Shown here piece by piece: positions 23,343 to 34,866 of a DNA stretch of 40,883 nucleotides (positions within the stretch are counted from its first letter, which is position 1; each line of letters opens with the position of its first letter). The position numbers were made by a program, and so were the translations under genes. The notes beneath the pieces are model-generated. The model made no database searches. It saw only the letters and a program-made list of their open reading frames with translations, and was not told the DNA's origin. Origin of the DNA: Podochytrium sp. JEL0797 (taxonomy: Eukaryota; Chytridiomycota; Chytridiomycetes; Chytridiales; Chytriomycetaceae); the NCBI GenBank assembly GCA_027596195.1, contig JADGJG010000118.1, positions 1 through 40,883 of the forward strand, in the 5' to 3' direction.

Positions 23343-24930
23343 ATGGGTGGCTGCTCCTCCACTCCTTCTCCAACCGACACGTCTCCTCGATCCGAGAGCA
23401 GGAATATTGATCTCAAACTTCAAAGTGAGCGGTCTAAGAAGCTAAAGGAACGCAAGACTGAAGTCAAGATACTTATGCTCGGTACGTTAGGTTTTTCGCT
23501 GGTTTTTCAATGGTGATCGCTGTTTGACTTGTGCAATCTAGGCGCAGCAGAAACAGGCAAATCAACTATCCTGAAACAGATCCAGTTCCTATACGGGCGC
23601 GAGTTGTCCACCGAAGACCTTCTCCGTTTCAGGAGTCTAGCGTTAAAAAACGCTTCCACCTGCATCCAGGACTTGATCGAGGCCATGGACTCGCTTCAGA
23701 TTCCGTACGATTGGGATCCGGCATGCCATTCCTCTGATTGGACCCTGCCTTCCGGGAGCACAAAAGACATTTCAAATTCAGTTCCCAGCTCGGGCGATTC
23801 AACACCAGATGGAATCTACAAATTTCGAAACACAACAATACCGCGCCCGGGGGAAGATTCACCTCATTCTTCCCTTCAACGCGTGACTCTCCGAAAAGCT
23901 CTTCAGGGAATCGAAGATCCTGCAAGCAAACTTGCTGCCTTGCAGTATGCCCGCATTGGTGGGAAAGACAGACAGCTCGGAAACGCGCCGTTCGCAGCCA
24001 AGTTTTTGGATATGGTGGATTTCAAGCTTGATTATGGGTTTGGCAATCCAGCTCCGCTGCTTGTGTTGGATGCGGTGAAAACAATATGGAACGATCGGGG
24101 TATTCAGTACTGTTTTTTCAGAGGTAGCGAGTTTCATTTGATGGATTCTTGCGCATAGTATGTGTTCTTTTTCTGGCTTAAGTGAGGACTTATTCGACTT
24201 TGTTTTAGCTTGCTGAATAACATTGAACGAATGTATCAACCATTCTACCTACCCACCAAAGAAGACATCCTCTATGCTCGAGAAGAAACCATGAGTATTA
24301 CTGAATTTGCATTTTCCTTCAGCGCGTCGCTCTTTCGAGTCTTTGACGTGGGCGGACAGCGCGGACAACGTCGAAAATGGGCCTTCATGTTCGAAAACGT
24401 ACAAGCAATTGTATTCGTTGTGGCGATTAGCGCGTTTGACCAATTCGCGTTGGAAGACGACATGACCAATCGAAGTACGACATTTTTACTTTCCTCCTTC
24501 AAAAAACTATAAATTCGCTAACCCAATTTTTCGATAGTTGTAGATTCATTCAACCTGTTTGGGTCAATATGCAATCACCCTATGTTCAAAAACACTTCCC
24601 TGATTTTGTTCATGAACAAAATCGATCTGTTCAAAATCAAGTTGAAAACCAAACGCATTGCTGTTTACTTCAAGAACTTTGAAGGTATGTGTGGGTTTGG
24701 TGTGTGTTTGTGTGTGTGTGCGTTTAATCCAAATCATAAAAACAGGCGAAAACACATATGAAAATGGATGCGACTTTTTTGTGAAGCTGTTCCTCGGTAG
24801 CAACAAATACAAAAGCAAGCAGATTTTTGTACACTTCACATCAGCCACGGACACTCAACAGATTTCCAAGATTTTGATATCCGTGAATCGGATTGTGTGT
24901 GACGCAAATTTGAAATCATCCAATTTTTGA
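23343..24930 (+). CDS. Heterotrimeric G-protein alpha subunit, divergent, with helical-domain insert
   Basis: Couples membrane receptors to effectors. Exons 23343-23481, 23542-24157, 24209-24474, 24538-24684, 24746-24930 give 450 residues versus about 350 usually. MGGC offers N-myristoylation and Cys4 palmitoylation sites. P-loop is GAAETGKS (about 47-54) rather than GAGESGKS. A ~100-residue Ser/Pro-rich insert with no known motif sits in the helical domain (about residues 105-205). Switch I reads LYAREETMSITE: the Arg (about 276) and Thr (about 279) align with the catalytic Arg and Mg-binding Thr, but the usual TTG is lost. Switch II DVGGQRGQRRKW keeps the catalytic Gln (about 302). NKID and TSATDT are the base-binding motifs. 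The C-terminus ends KSSNF, without the Cys that is the pertussis-toxin target in Gi-type subunits. It belongs to a divergent fungal-type class; its receptor is unknown. Confidence 0.93.
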
Positions 24931-25571
24931 AAAAAATGGGGGAAGCGAAGTGAGGAATAAACATATATGAGGGACTTGGAAGAGGGTGTGCGGGCGCACT
25001 TCAGATTCCATTTGGAAATCCACGCTCTGTCCCCTTTCCGCGCATTTGTAAGGGAACGGCGGCGGCAAAAAGGAAAAGACAAACACCATCCTTGAAAGAG
25101 ATCAGAGGGGTGGCGATCCCCCCAAAAAACACGCAAGAGGCAAAAAGGACAAAAAAAAAGGTTTCTCACGCGCTTGTGTTCGGCCGGGTTGTCCACGACA
25201 TTCACGGCACGTGGACCCGTGATGGTAGCCCATCGTGGAAACCAGAGTGAAGTCGCAAAAGTGCCGAATCCCTTCACAAGGACAAGCTTCACAAACTCGG
25301 GATCCAATAGAGACAAACAGTCCAACCCCAAAATCGAAATGTTGATGGCCTTGCGCGTGCCGTTGTCTGTGAGACGCAAATGCACTGATTCATCGGGGAC
25401 AAAGACTTGGAACGTGTGGCCAATGAGGGGCCAGTTGTATCCTGCCTTGCGAAATCCGTTTTTGGAAGAGGTTCCCGTCGAGTTGAAGATCGTTTTGGCG
25501 GTGAGGTATGCGGCGGCACCGGTGAGTGCCGCGAAGGCGATAGTTGATGGTGTGAGTTCAAAGCCGGACAT
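24855..25571 (-). pseudogene. Truncated P450 5' copy fused to antisense G alpha flank
   Basis: 25571-25161 repeats P450 exon 1 without any change (137 codons, membrane anchor to HKRVRN). At the junction the frame runs on into the complement of the G alpha 3' flank and last exon, giving an open frame of 238 codons with a Cys/Phe/Arg-rich novel tail ending TDIKILEIC. I-helix, ExxR and haem-binding Cys are absent, so it cannot be an active P450. The promoter including the TGACGTCA palindrome is retained, so transcription toward G alpha is possible and would be antisense to its last exon. Confidence 0.85.
25131..25175. other. Junction between tandem units
   Basis: The G alpha downstream sequence CAAGAGGCAAAAAGGAC is followed by nine A and then GGTTTCTCACGCG of P450 exon 1. 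In the intact P450 the same point reads CTCAAAAGGTTTCTC. The switch therefore falls within AAAAG. 24931-25160 otherwise holds only the G alpha 3' flank. Confidence 0.9.
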
Positions 25572-25632
25572 GAGGAATCGCTGGTAGTTTGGGTTGACGG
25601 TATGAGGCCTCGTAAGTGACTTGCGTGTCTGT

Positions 25633-25652
25633 CCAATTTGACGTCAAATTGG
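25633..25652. promoter_or_regulatory. Unit 2 copy of the TGACGTCA palindrome
   Basis: Identical 20-bp palindrome, 61 bp before the ATG of the truncated P450 copy. The promoter has thus been duplicated without its complete gene. Confidence 0.5.
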
Positions 25653-25750
25653 TTGTGGAGATGGGGTCGGAAATCAACCTGTCTGATTCCAATGTTTAAT
25701 CACCCAATTTACATGTGGTTTTCAAACTTGCTTTTTCCTCCATACGAACT

Positions 25751-26062
25751 ATGAAGCTAGAGGGTTGGAGGAAGTTTCTCGGTATAGAGACTACGTAAAT
25801 CATTTTTCCACCCACACTTTTAGGAGACAAGAAGAAAAAGGAAAGGAGAGCGCCAATGTGAATGGACCCAGGGGGAATTCAGAGGTTTTCGGCAGACTCC
25901 CATTAACCCGCGCTTTACATGAATTAACGGAAAGACTTGGATTCCGATGCATGGAACGCGTTGCAGGAGGAAATCAAGGAGCTCGAATCCGAAATTGAAC
26001 CGACACCTGCTCCAACCATCATCCACGCGTCTGCCCGCAACTCGGGATACTCCCACTGCTGA
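25751..26062 (+). CDS. Unit 2 copy of the possible 52-residue gene
   Basis: Same sequence as 10021-10332, with the same proposed intron (25782-25934). Identity here reflects the invariant left block of the repeat and says nothing about selection. Confidence 0.22.
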
Positions 26063-26230
26063 TAGATTATGGCGGAAATTGCTTCGGACTTCCTTCCAGC
26101 AATTGTATTATCAATATGAAGTGTTCAAAAACATGCTCAACAACCTATTATTAGGGTCTTTCCTACCATGCAGGGTATAATAATAAAATGCGCTGGCGCT
26201 CCTTTTTTTGTCTTTGAAATCTTTCAAGTC

Positions 26231-28742
26231 ATGTCAGGAAAACATCCGCTGCCACCGCCGCCCCACACTGTGATCCCTGGGGCCAGCAGCACCAGCAACG
26301 TCAGCAGCCGCCAACACAGCAGCCCGCGGATGGGCGAGGGGCGTCCGCCGCGGTCGAGCAATCCGGTGCATCCGTTTGCAGGTAATGTTTGTTTCATTCT
26401 CTGTGGGCAGCGCTAGGCCTTGCTAGAAGAGTCCTAGGAATTCCTAGGAGACTCCTAGGCAGGCCTAGCAGCGACTAGGAGAGGCCTTGCTAGAAGAGTC
26501 CCTTTGTGCCTGTAAGGGGGACTAACACACCTTTTCAGCATCGCTCCGTGTGGCCACTGCGACGGCGCAGGCGCAGGCCGAGGCGCGGCTTTTGCTCGAG
26601 GCGCAGCGCACGGCTGAAAAGAACGAGCGTGCCCAGCGCGAGCGCGAGGCGCTTTTGAAGGAGCGCGCATCGCTGATGCAGATTGCGACAGGCGCTGCTC
26701 CGTCGAGGCCGCGCACGGAAATCGACTCTTACATTGGCTCTGGGGCGAGGAGGGACCGTTCGCCGCAGCGCGAGAGGGATTCGCGTGATTCGCGTGAGAG
26801 GGAGAGGGACCGTGACAGGGATCGTGATAGAGAACGTGATAGGGAAAGGGAGAGGGAGAGACCCGTAGAGAGGGAGAGGGAGAGGGACGTGGAGAGGGAC
26901 CGGGACAGAGAACGATCCGCGTTGCCGCAGCTCCCCTCGCTGAGTCGCCGCGGCTTTTCGAGTCTTTTGGATTCCGACAGAGAAAGCGAAGCCAAGCGGA
27001 GACGCATCGACGATGCGTTTTCAGAGTTTCGCCGCCCGCTTCCCTCCGAAGCCGCGATGCGCCCAAACACGCCTAACTCCGCACGCCCCGCCTCCTCCGC
27101 CGCCGTCGATGCCGAACTGCGCCGAAGCGATTCACCGCGCGACGCCGCGCCTTCCCGTTTCGACGACTCCCGCCGCGACGGACGCCCGATGCGCAGACCA
27201 GACGACCGCAGTTCTCTTCCCATGCGTCCCGCTGACTCGTACTACTCGCAACCCGTACGCGACGCGTATCGCCCTGCGCCAACATCTGAGCGCGAGATTG
27301 ACTCGTATCGACCTGGAGGCAGTGGTGGCTCTGCGATCGATCGAGATCGCGAATACCCTCCGCTTTCCCGAGAGCCTGCCGTTGACCGTGGTGGAGAGTT
27401 TTCCAGATCCGAGTTTGCACCGAGAGAAATGGATCGACCCAGAGAGATGGACCGGTCGAGAGAGATGGATCGGCCGAGAGACATGGATCGACCAAGAGAC
27501 ATGGACCGCGCCTATCCCCCCCTCTTGAATCGTGAATTCCCTTCCCTCCGAGACGCGGGGCGCGAATACCCACCCCTTTCGAGAGACTCGCTTGTGGACA
27601 GAGACTTCCGAAGCCCAAGAGACTTCAACCGTGAATTCCCATCCCTCAGTTCTGGCATTGGTGGAGGTGTCGGCGTCGGCGGGAGAGACCGCGATTTCGC
27701 CCCGGCTCCGTTTATGAGAGAAATGGACCGCGGTGAGTATCCACCACTCCACCGCGAACGCGGAGACGGGATGACGGAGCGCGGGGAATATCCTCCACTC
27801 TCTGAGATGGACCGCCGCAGCAGTGGACCGGATCGGTTCCCGCCACAGCAGCAACAGCAGCAGAGGATCGACTCAGAAGACTCATCATCCAACTACCGCA
27901 GTTTCTCTCCCCATCCTTCTTCATCGGGAGCACCCACTTCCACTCTACGACCTTCGTTGCTCTCGACCCCGCATTCCATGATTTCGTCCCCGATTCGAAC
28001 AACCCCGATGGCGCCTCTCGCACCTCCACAGCAACAACGCGGCGGCAGCGGCGGCGCACCGTTCCGCAACGAACATCCCCTCCAGCAACAATACCGACCC
28101 CTTCCTCCCCCACAGCATCAACACCAACAAAACATAGACCACCCTCTCCCACCCCCACCTCCCCAATCACAACAACAACCGCAATACCCTCCGCGCCCTC
28201 AATACCAGCAACATCCCCCACCTCCACCACAGCAACAACAAAACCATTACCATGCCCCCGCGCCTCCCATACACTACCACCCGCAACAGCAACAACCACA
28301 ACACCAACAAAATACACCACCGTACCAAACGCGGTTCGGATCCATCCCGCTCGCGTCTACGGTGCCGGGCGCGTTGCCCCCGCCTCAACCGCAACGAACA
28401 CCTACCCCGCCGCCCATCAAGATTGACTACCCATCGTTACCGGAGGCGATGAAGTATGCGTGGAATGAAAAGGAACAAGCTGACGTGAGTGGCACAACCC
28501 CACATTCTCCCATTGGTTCGTTATAAATTGACACCCCTTTTGATTTCAAAAAAAAACAGTATGACAAGAGTGTGCTCGACCGTAAACGGAGGGACGCCGA
28601 GGAGCAAGCGCAACGGACGGAAATGCGGCGGATTCGATTCGAGCTCGAGATGGCGGATTGGGAGGTGTACAAGTGGGAGCGACAGGCGGATTTTGTGCGT
28701 GGGCAGATTGAGGGAATGTCTGCTTTTGAGCTTGAGGTGTGA
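26231..28742 (+). CDS. Unit 2 copy of RE/RD-rich, Pro/Gln-rich protein
   Basis: Exons 26231-26381, 26539-28484, 28560-28742, about 759 residues. It differs from the unit 1 copy by loss of one RERE step in the Arg-Glu block, gain of one Gln in the Pro/Gln tract and a few replacements (for example Asp to Glu in the sixth YPPL-type motif, Ala to Pro and Met to Ile later). All indels keep the frame, which supports that both copies are coding. All eight [DEA][YF]P[PS]L motifs are kept. The intron 1 donor changes from GTGAAT to GTAATG. Confidence 0.75.
26411..26508. repeat. Unit 2 CTAG-dense intron segment
   Basis: Same arrangement as in unit 1 with eight CTAG and the 16-bp palindrome at 26433-26448; one eight-base GCTAG step is missing and GAGAGTCC has become GAGACTCC. 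The palindrome itself is unchanged. Confidence 0.65.
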
Positions 28743-28928
28743 TCCCATTTTTCATTGAGCCGGGAACTTGCCCTTGTCCACTGGCTTTACATCGTTTTCA
28801 GAAATGATTTTTTTCTTGTGGAAACGAAGGAATGACATCGCACAGTTCATAATTTATAACATTCTCTGATTTGTTAGTTTGGACCAGCCCCACCTGGTCC
28901 CACGCATTTTGACAGGTTTTCGAGGAAA

Positions 28929-30729
28929 ATGGCATCTCCTTCGCCTCGATACTCGCCGGCCAACACCGCCAAGCGACCCTCCTGGCGACCTCTCCGCGGC
29001 CTCTCCACCAAAAATGCTTCCCGCCTCATTGCCCTTCTTCTCCTGCTGACCTTCTCCCTCACCATTGCTCACCTGGGCCGCAAATCCCTCACCAACCATC
29101 GAGAAACGCTTCCCAGTCATCTCGTGCGTCTCCTACACCCCCTTACCTCCAAAACCCCACATCCACTCACCCATCCCAAACAGGAAGGCTTCGAATTCCT
29201 CCCGCACCCCACAACCTCCCCCTTCAAACGCAAAGCCGTCATTGTTATGATCGCCGGCCCGCCCAAACCCGAACCTCCCTCCAAATCCATGGACGACTAC
29301 TGCCTCCTCGCACACTACCAAGCCTACAGCTTCCTGCATGGAAACGTGACACAGCTCCCAAAAGACAGCGACACGGAATTCGCCGTCATGGTCACTTCCG
29401 GAACCCCTGAAAACTGCATCCAAGGACTACTCCGCCTCGGCGCGCGAATCATCAAAGTGCCGATTGTGGAGCCGCCCGCTTCGGAAGCGGGACATCGCTA
29501 TTTCTACACGTTTACAAAGTTTCGGTTGTGGCAGCTCGAAGGGGTTTACGATTCGATTGTCACGGTGGATGGGGATATGTTCTTTTTGAACAAGTCGCCT
29601 TTGGAGTTGTTTGCGGGGGTCAAGACGAGAGTGCGGACGGGGGGTGTGGATGTGCCGTATTTTGCGGCTGTGAGGGATTATCCTGGAAGTTTTGATTATG
29701 ACAAGGGGCAGTTTGACAGTGGGTTGATGGTGTTGGAGCCGTCGGTTTTGGATTTTAGGGGACTTGTTGGTGAGAAACGACTCCCCCCTCTTTTACGCGT
29801 TCTATGTGGACTGAAAACAAAAACTAGAACAAATTCCCATGGCCCTCGGATTCGGCGACCAACGCGTCTTAGCAAAATACTACAACAGCGTAGGCCGCAG
29901 ACCATGGACCGTGCTTCCGCAAAAATACCACACGAGCCTGCTCAACCAACGCACACAATCCGAAATCGACGCCACGTACGGATTCCACCACAAATTCCTC
30001 ACCATTGAGCTCGATACCCCTGCGACAGCTGGTCTGTTTGCATTGTGGGCTTCCCACATGCAGGACCTGCGACGAATTCAGCTCGAATCGCTCGTTCAAC
30101 GGGGATTGGGAGCTGAGTCTTTGTCTCTGCAGCAGCAGCGGGTTCCCGTGGTTCCAGTCGTTCCCAACACGTTCAAAGAATGGCTCCGCGTGCGTGATCA
30201 ACCGGAAACTATCTGGGATACAGTCGCGATCGTGTCGTTCGGTTTGGAATCCACAGACGAACTGAACGCGCGCAACCGATTCGCGAATCACCTGCACCAA
30301 GCGGTACATCACGTGCAGGACGCGAACGCGAAAAACTTGCGGAATCAGATCAAGTTTGTTGCGCGCGCGTTGGACACGTTCGAGTGGGTCTGGCTGATGC
30401 ATTCGAGTCTCAAGGTGGTGCCGGCGGATACGGGTGTGATTCTGTCTGTGGTTTTGGGTGAACTGGGGGCTGGGGAGCATGGAGTTGAGATGGTTGTGTT
30501 TGGGGATTGTAGTGACTCTGTTGCTGCGAGTGGATCCGTGTTTGTGAGGCGGTCGGCCAAGTCGAAGATCAAACAGGTTTTGAAGGAGGCGGAGACCATG
30601 TTGAACGAGGAGGATGTGTGGAGGGTGTTGTTGGCTCAGTTTGACAAGGAAACGGAACGGTTGACAAAGGACTCGAGTAAGCTGTATACGTTTTCGGAGA
30701 GCAGTTGCCAGTCGTTTTATATGATATAA
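28929..30729 (+). CDS. Unit 2 copy of GT8 glycosyltransferase
   Basis: Exons 28929-29769 and 29828-30729, about 580 residues. The membrane anchor, DGD motif and C-terminal half are intact. Replacements from unit 1 include Pro to Thr and Ala to Pro in the stem region, Lys to Arg near the intron, Ala to Val in the YYNS(A/V)GRRPW segment, and in the unassigned C-terminal part Gly to Trp (QPETI(G/W)DT), Phe to Ile, Val to Ala, Ile to Val, Arg to Gln and Lys to Asn. No frameshift or stop is present. Most changes fall outside the catalytic domain. Confidence 0.84.
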
Positions 30730-31431
30730 TATTTATTCGCGACGAATACAACGAATGTAGAGAGAGAGAGTGTGAGAGGGGGGGATGTTCTCCACCTCGA
30801 TCCCGCCACGGCACTGGTACCGCTTTGCGAAAGAGAAAACAGAGAGTTCAACGATCCAAAAGAGGAACGAGAGGTTTTTTATCGCCTTCATTTACGACCT
30901 CGCCCGTAGAGCAATCGCAGGTGTTGGTGAAAAGTAAAGGCTTTTTGTGATGATAAGGAAGGGGAAGAGGGGAGATGCGAGTGGGAGATGGGGAGAAGCG
31001 ACGCTCAACGATGAAGACCGCATGCAGGGACATCATGGTTGATCGTGCTTCACCGACAGATGTGCAAGTGGTACCGGAAGAACTGAGCGAAATTTGCAAG
31101 AGAAAAACGAAAGGAAAAAAAAAAGTTTTGGCAGGCCCGACCTCCAAAAAGACCCGAGCAAATTCACGAATCCGCGTTTTCTCTACTGCGAGCTACTTTT
31201 ATTTGTTTATATCCTCACGATTAATTTCATAAGGAAGACAATTCTGCGAGGGCATCAGCTTCCACCCATAAGATAACTGGCTCTCACGTGTTGTTCTCGG
31301 ATGACATGATTCTTTCGAATCCCATACCTAATAGAGAGGGGAGGGGAGAGAAGGCAGAAAAACGGAGAGAAAAGAGAGAGGCGAGGTCACTGGAAAACGA
31401 AAAAAAAGGTGCGTTTTTTTCCACTGCCGGG
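30730..31431. other. Intergenic, unit 2 equivalent of 15010-15714
   Basis: No gene seen. The AG microsatellite (30759-30770) is only six repeats long and is followed by TGTGAGAG, versus eleven uninterrupted repeats in unit 1. The purine-rich FKBP leader is retained. Confidence 0.6.
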
Positions 31432-32088
31432 ATGTTCCGCAAGCTCACGACCACCGCATTTAACGCCTCCCGCTCGTTCCACACGTCCAGATTCAACATG
31501 GGTGTCACTAAAGAAGTCCTCAAGGCCGGCGATGGCGTCAACTTCCCCAAGAAGGTGAGCGGGACAGTTTTGTTTTGCTTTGCTGCTTTCCGCAGTTTTT
31601 TGGTCTATTTGGAGTCAGAGCGATCGCTCACCAATATCCCCTCTTTTTTGTGTATGATCGAGTAGGGAGACACTGTTACCATGCACTGTGCGTATCCTGT
31701 TGTGTCTTTTTCACCTGACATGTACTCAGTGACTCACGTCTTCATTCCCTCCCTCAAACAGACACCGGAACCTTGAACAGCGGTGCCAAGTTCGACTCGT
31801 CCGTCGACCGCGGCCAGCCTTTCGTCACGGCCATCGGTGTCGGGCGTGTGATTAAGGGATGGGATGAAGGAGTGCCCCAAATGTCGCTGGGAGAAAAGGC
31901 AGTGCTCCGCATTTCGTACGACTACGCGTACGGCGAGCGTGGATTCCCACCTGTGATTGTGAGTTGTTTTTTTGTTGCGCTGGGTTGTGTTTTTTGATTG
32001 AGAGGTTTTAAAACCAATTTTCATCGATGTTCTCTAGCCTCCCAAGTCTGACCTCAACTTTGAGGTTGAGCTCTTGAAGATCAACTAA
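31432..32088 (+). CDS. Unit 2 copy of FKBP12-type isomerase with mitochondrial-type leader
   Basis: Exons 31432-31554, 31666-31687, 31762-31958, 32038-32088, 130 residues, same protein as the unit 1 copy; differences are confined to introns and flanks (for example TGCTTTG to TTTTTTG in intron 3). Both potential start codons are kept. Confidence 0.92.
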
Positions 32089-32263
32089 ATGTTTCTGTTG
32101 GGAGTTTTTTGAAGGAGTTTGAAGTTGGGGTTTTTTTTGGATAACTTTTTGAGTTGGCCCAGTTGCGACCTGTGTTTCTGCTTCCTGATAAACGTCAAAT
32201 CGAGATCAATATGCTGTGCTTTCTTTCGCCTTCCTCGAAAATAGACTTCAAGTTTCATTGAAA

Positions 32264-32964
32264 ATGGCACGCTTCAACTTTGGTGTCGTGGCCCTCCTCT
32301 CGGCCTTCTGCCTGGTTGCCTTGTGGCTCACCTCCTACTCATCTCTCTCGACTTCGAGCTTGCCAGATAAGGTCGTCGCCATCAAAATCAGTGACTTCAC
32401 ATCGAAAAGCATTCTGGTGCGAGGCGATGGCATCAAGTTCCCTAAGAAGGTAGCTGGCAATTGTTGATTCCAATGGATCATACATGAGTATTAAGCTTCC
32501 TTCGGATAAGGAGACACTGTCACGATGCATTGTGGGTCTCCTCCGTTATCCCATCGTTTCACCAACACTAACACTCTCTCGACATTCGCGTGTTGCAGAC
32601 ACTGGAACGGTGAGATATTCCATTTGATCACCTGCTCTCTTCTTGCTTGCTGAATCGAAATCAATCAGCTGAACGACGGCAGCAAATTCGATTCCTCGAG
32701 AGACCGCGACGTTCCTTTCGTGACCAAGATTGGCGTCGGTCAGGTCATCAAAGGATGGGATGAAGGAGTGCCGACAATGTCACTGGGGGAGAAGGCTGTA
32801 CTCCATATTGCTGCGTATGTGATGTTTGCTTTGATGCTGGACCTTCTCGATTTGATACTCCATTCCACCGCAGGGAATACGCGTATGGAGCAGGCGGATA
32901 TCCGCCCATCATTCCTGCAAACAGCGATTTAACTTTCGAGGTGGAGTTGCTCAAGATCAACTGA
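32264..32964 (+). pseudogene. Unit 2 secretory FKBP with shifted splice acceptor, probably non-functional
   Basis: Exon 1 (32264-32449) and exons 3-5 (32599-32609, 32669-32814, 32874-32964) are intact, with one Ser to Thr change. At the intron 1 acceptor, GGATAG|GGAGACAC of unit 1 has become GGATAAGGAGACAC. The only AG is now at 32509-32510, one base further in, so exon 2 (32511-32531) loses its first base. Translation would leave frame after KFPKK and meet TGA at the start of exon 4, removing nearly the whole isomerase domain but leaving the signal sequence. Use of another upstream AG could rescue it, but the nearer intron sequence gives no clear in-frame choice. Confidence 0.75.
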
Positions 32965-33131
32965 TTCCGACCATCGCAATATCACGCGTGGAATCGTCAA
33001 AATGAGAAGAAATGAATCGTCGGAACAAACAGATATCAGTTTCTTCAACACAAACAGAAACAACAAAGAAACTCCCGAAACCGCATCCTATTCCTTCCCC
33101 CAAAAGAAATCACACCCTCAACGACGCCAAT

Positions 33132-34866
<1,735 letters not shown>

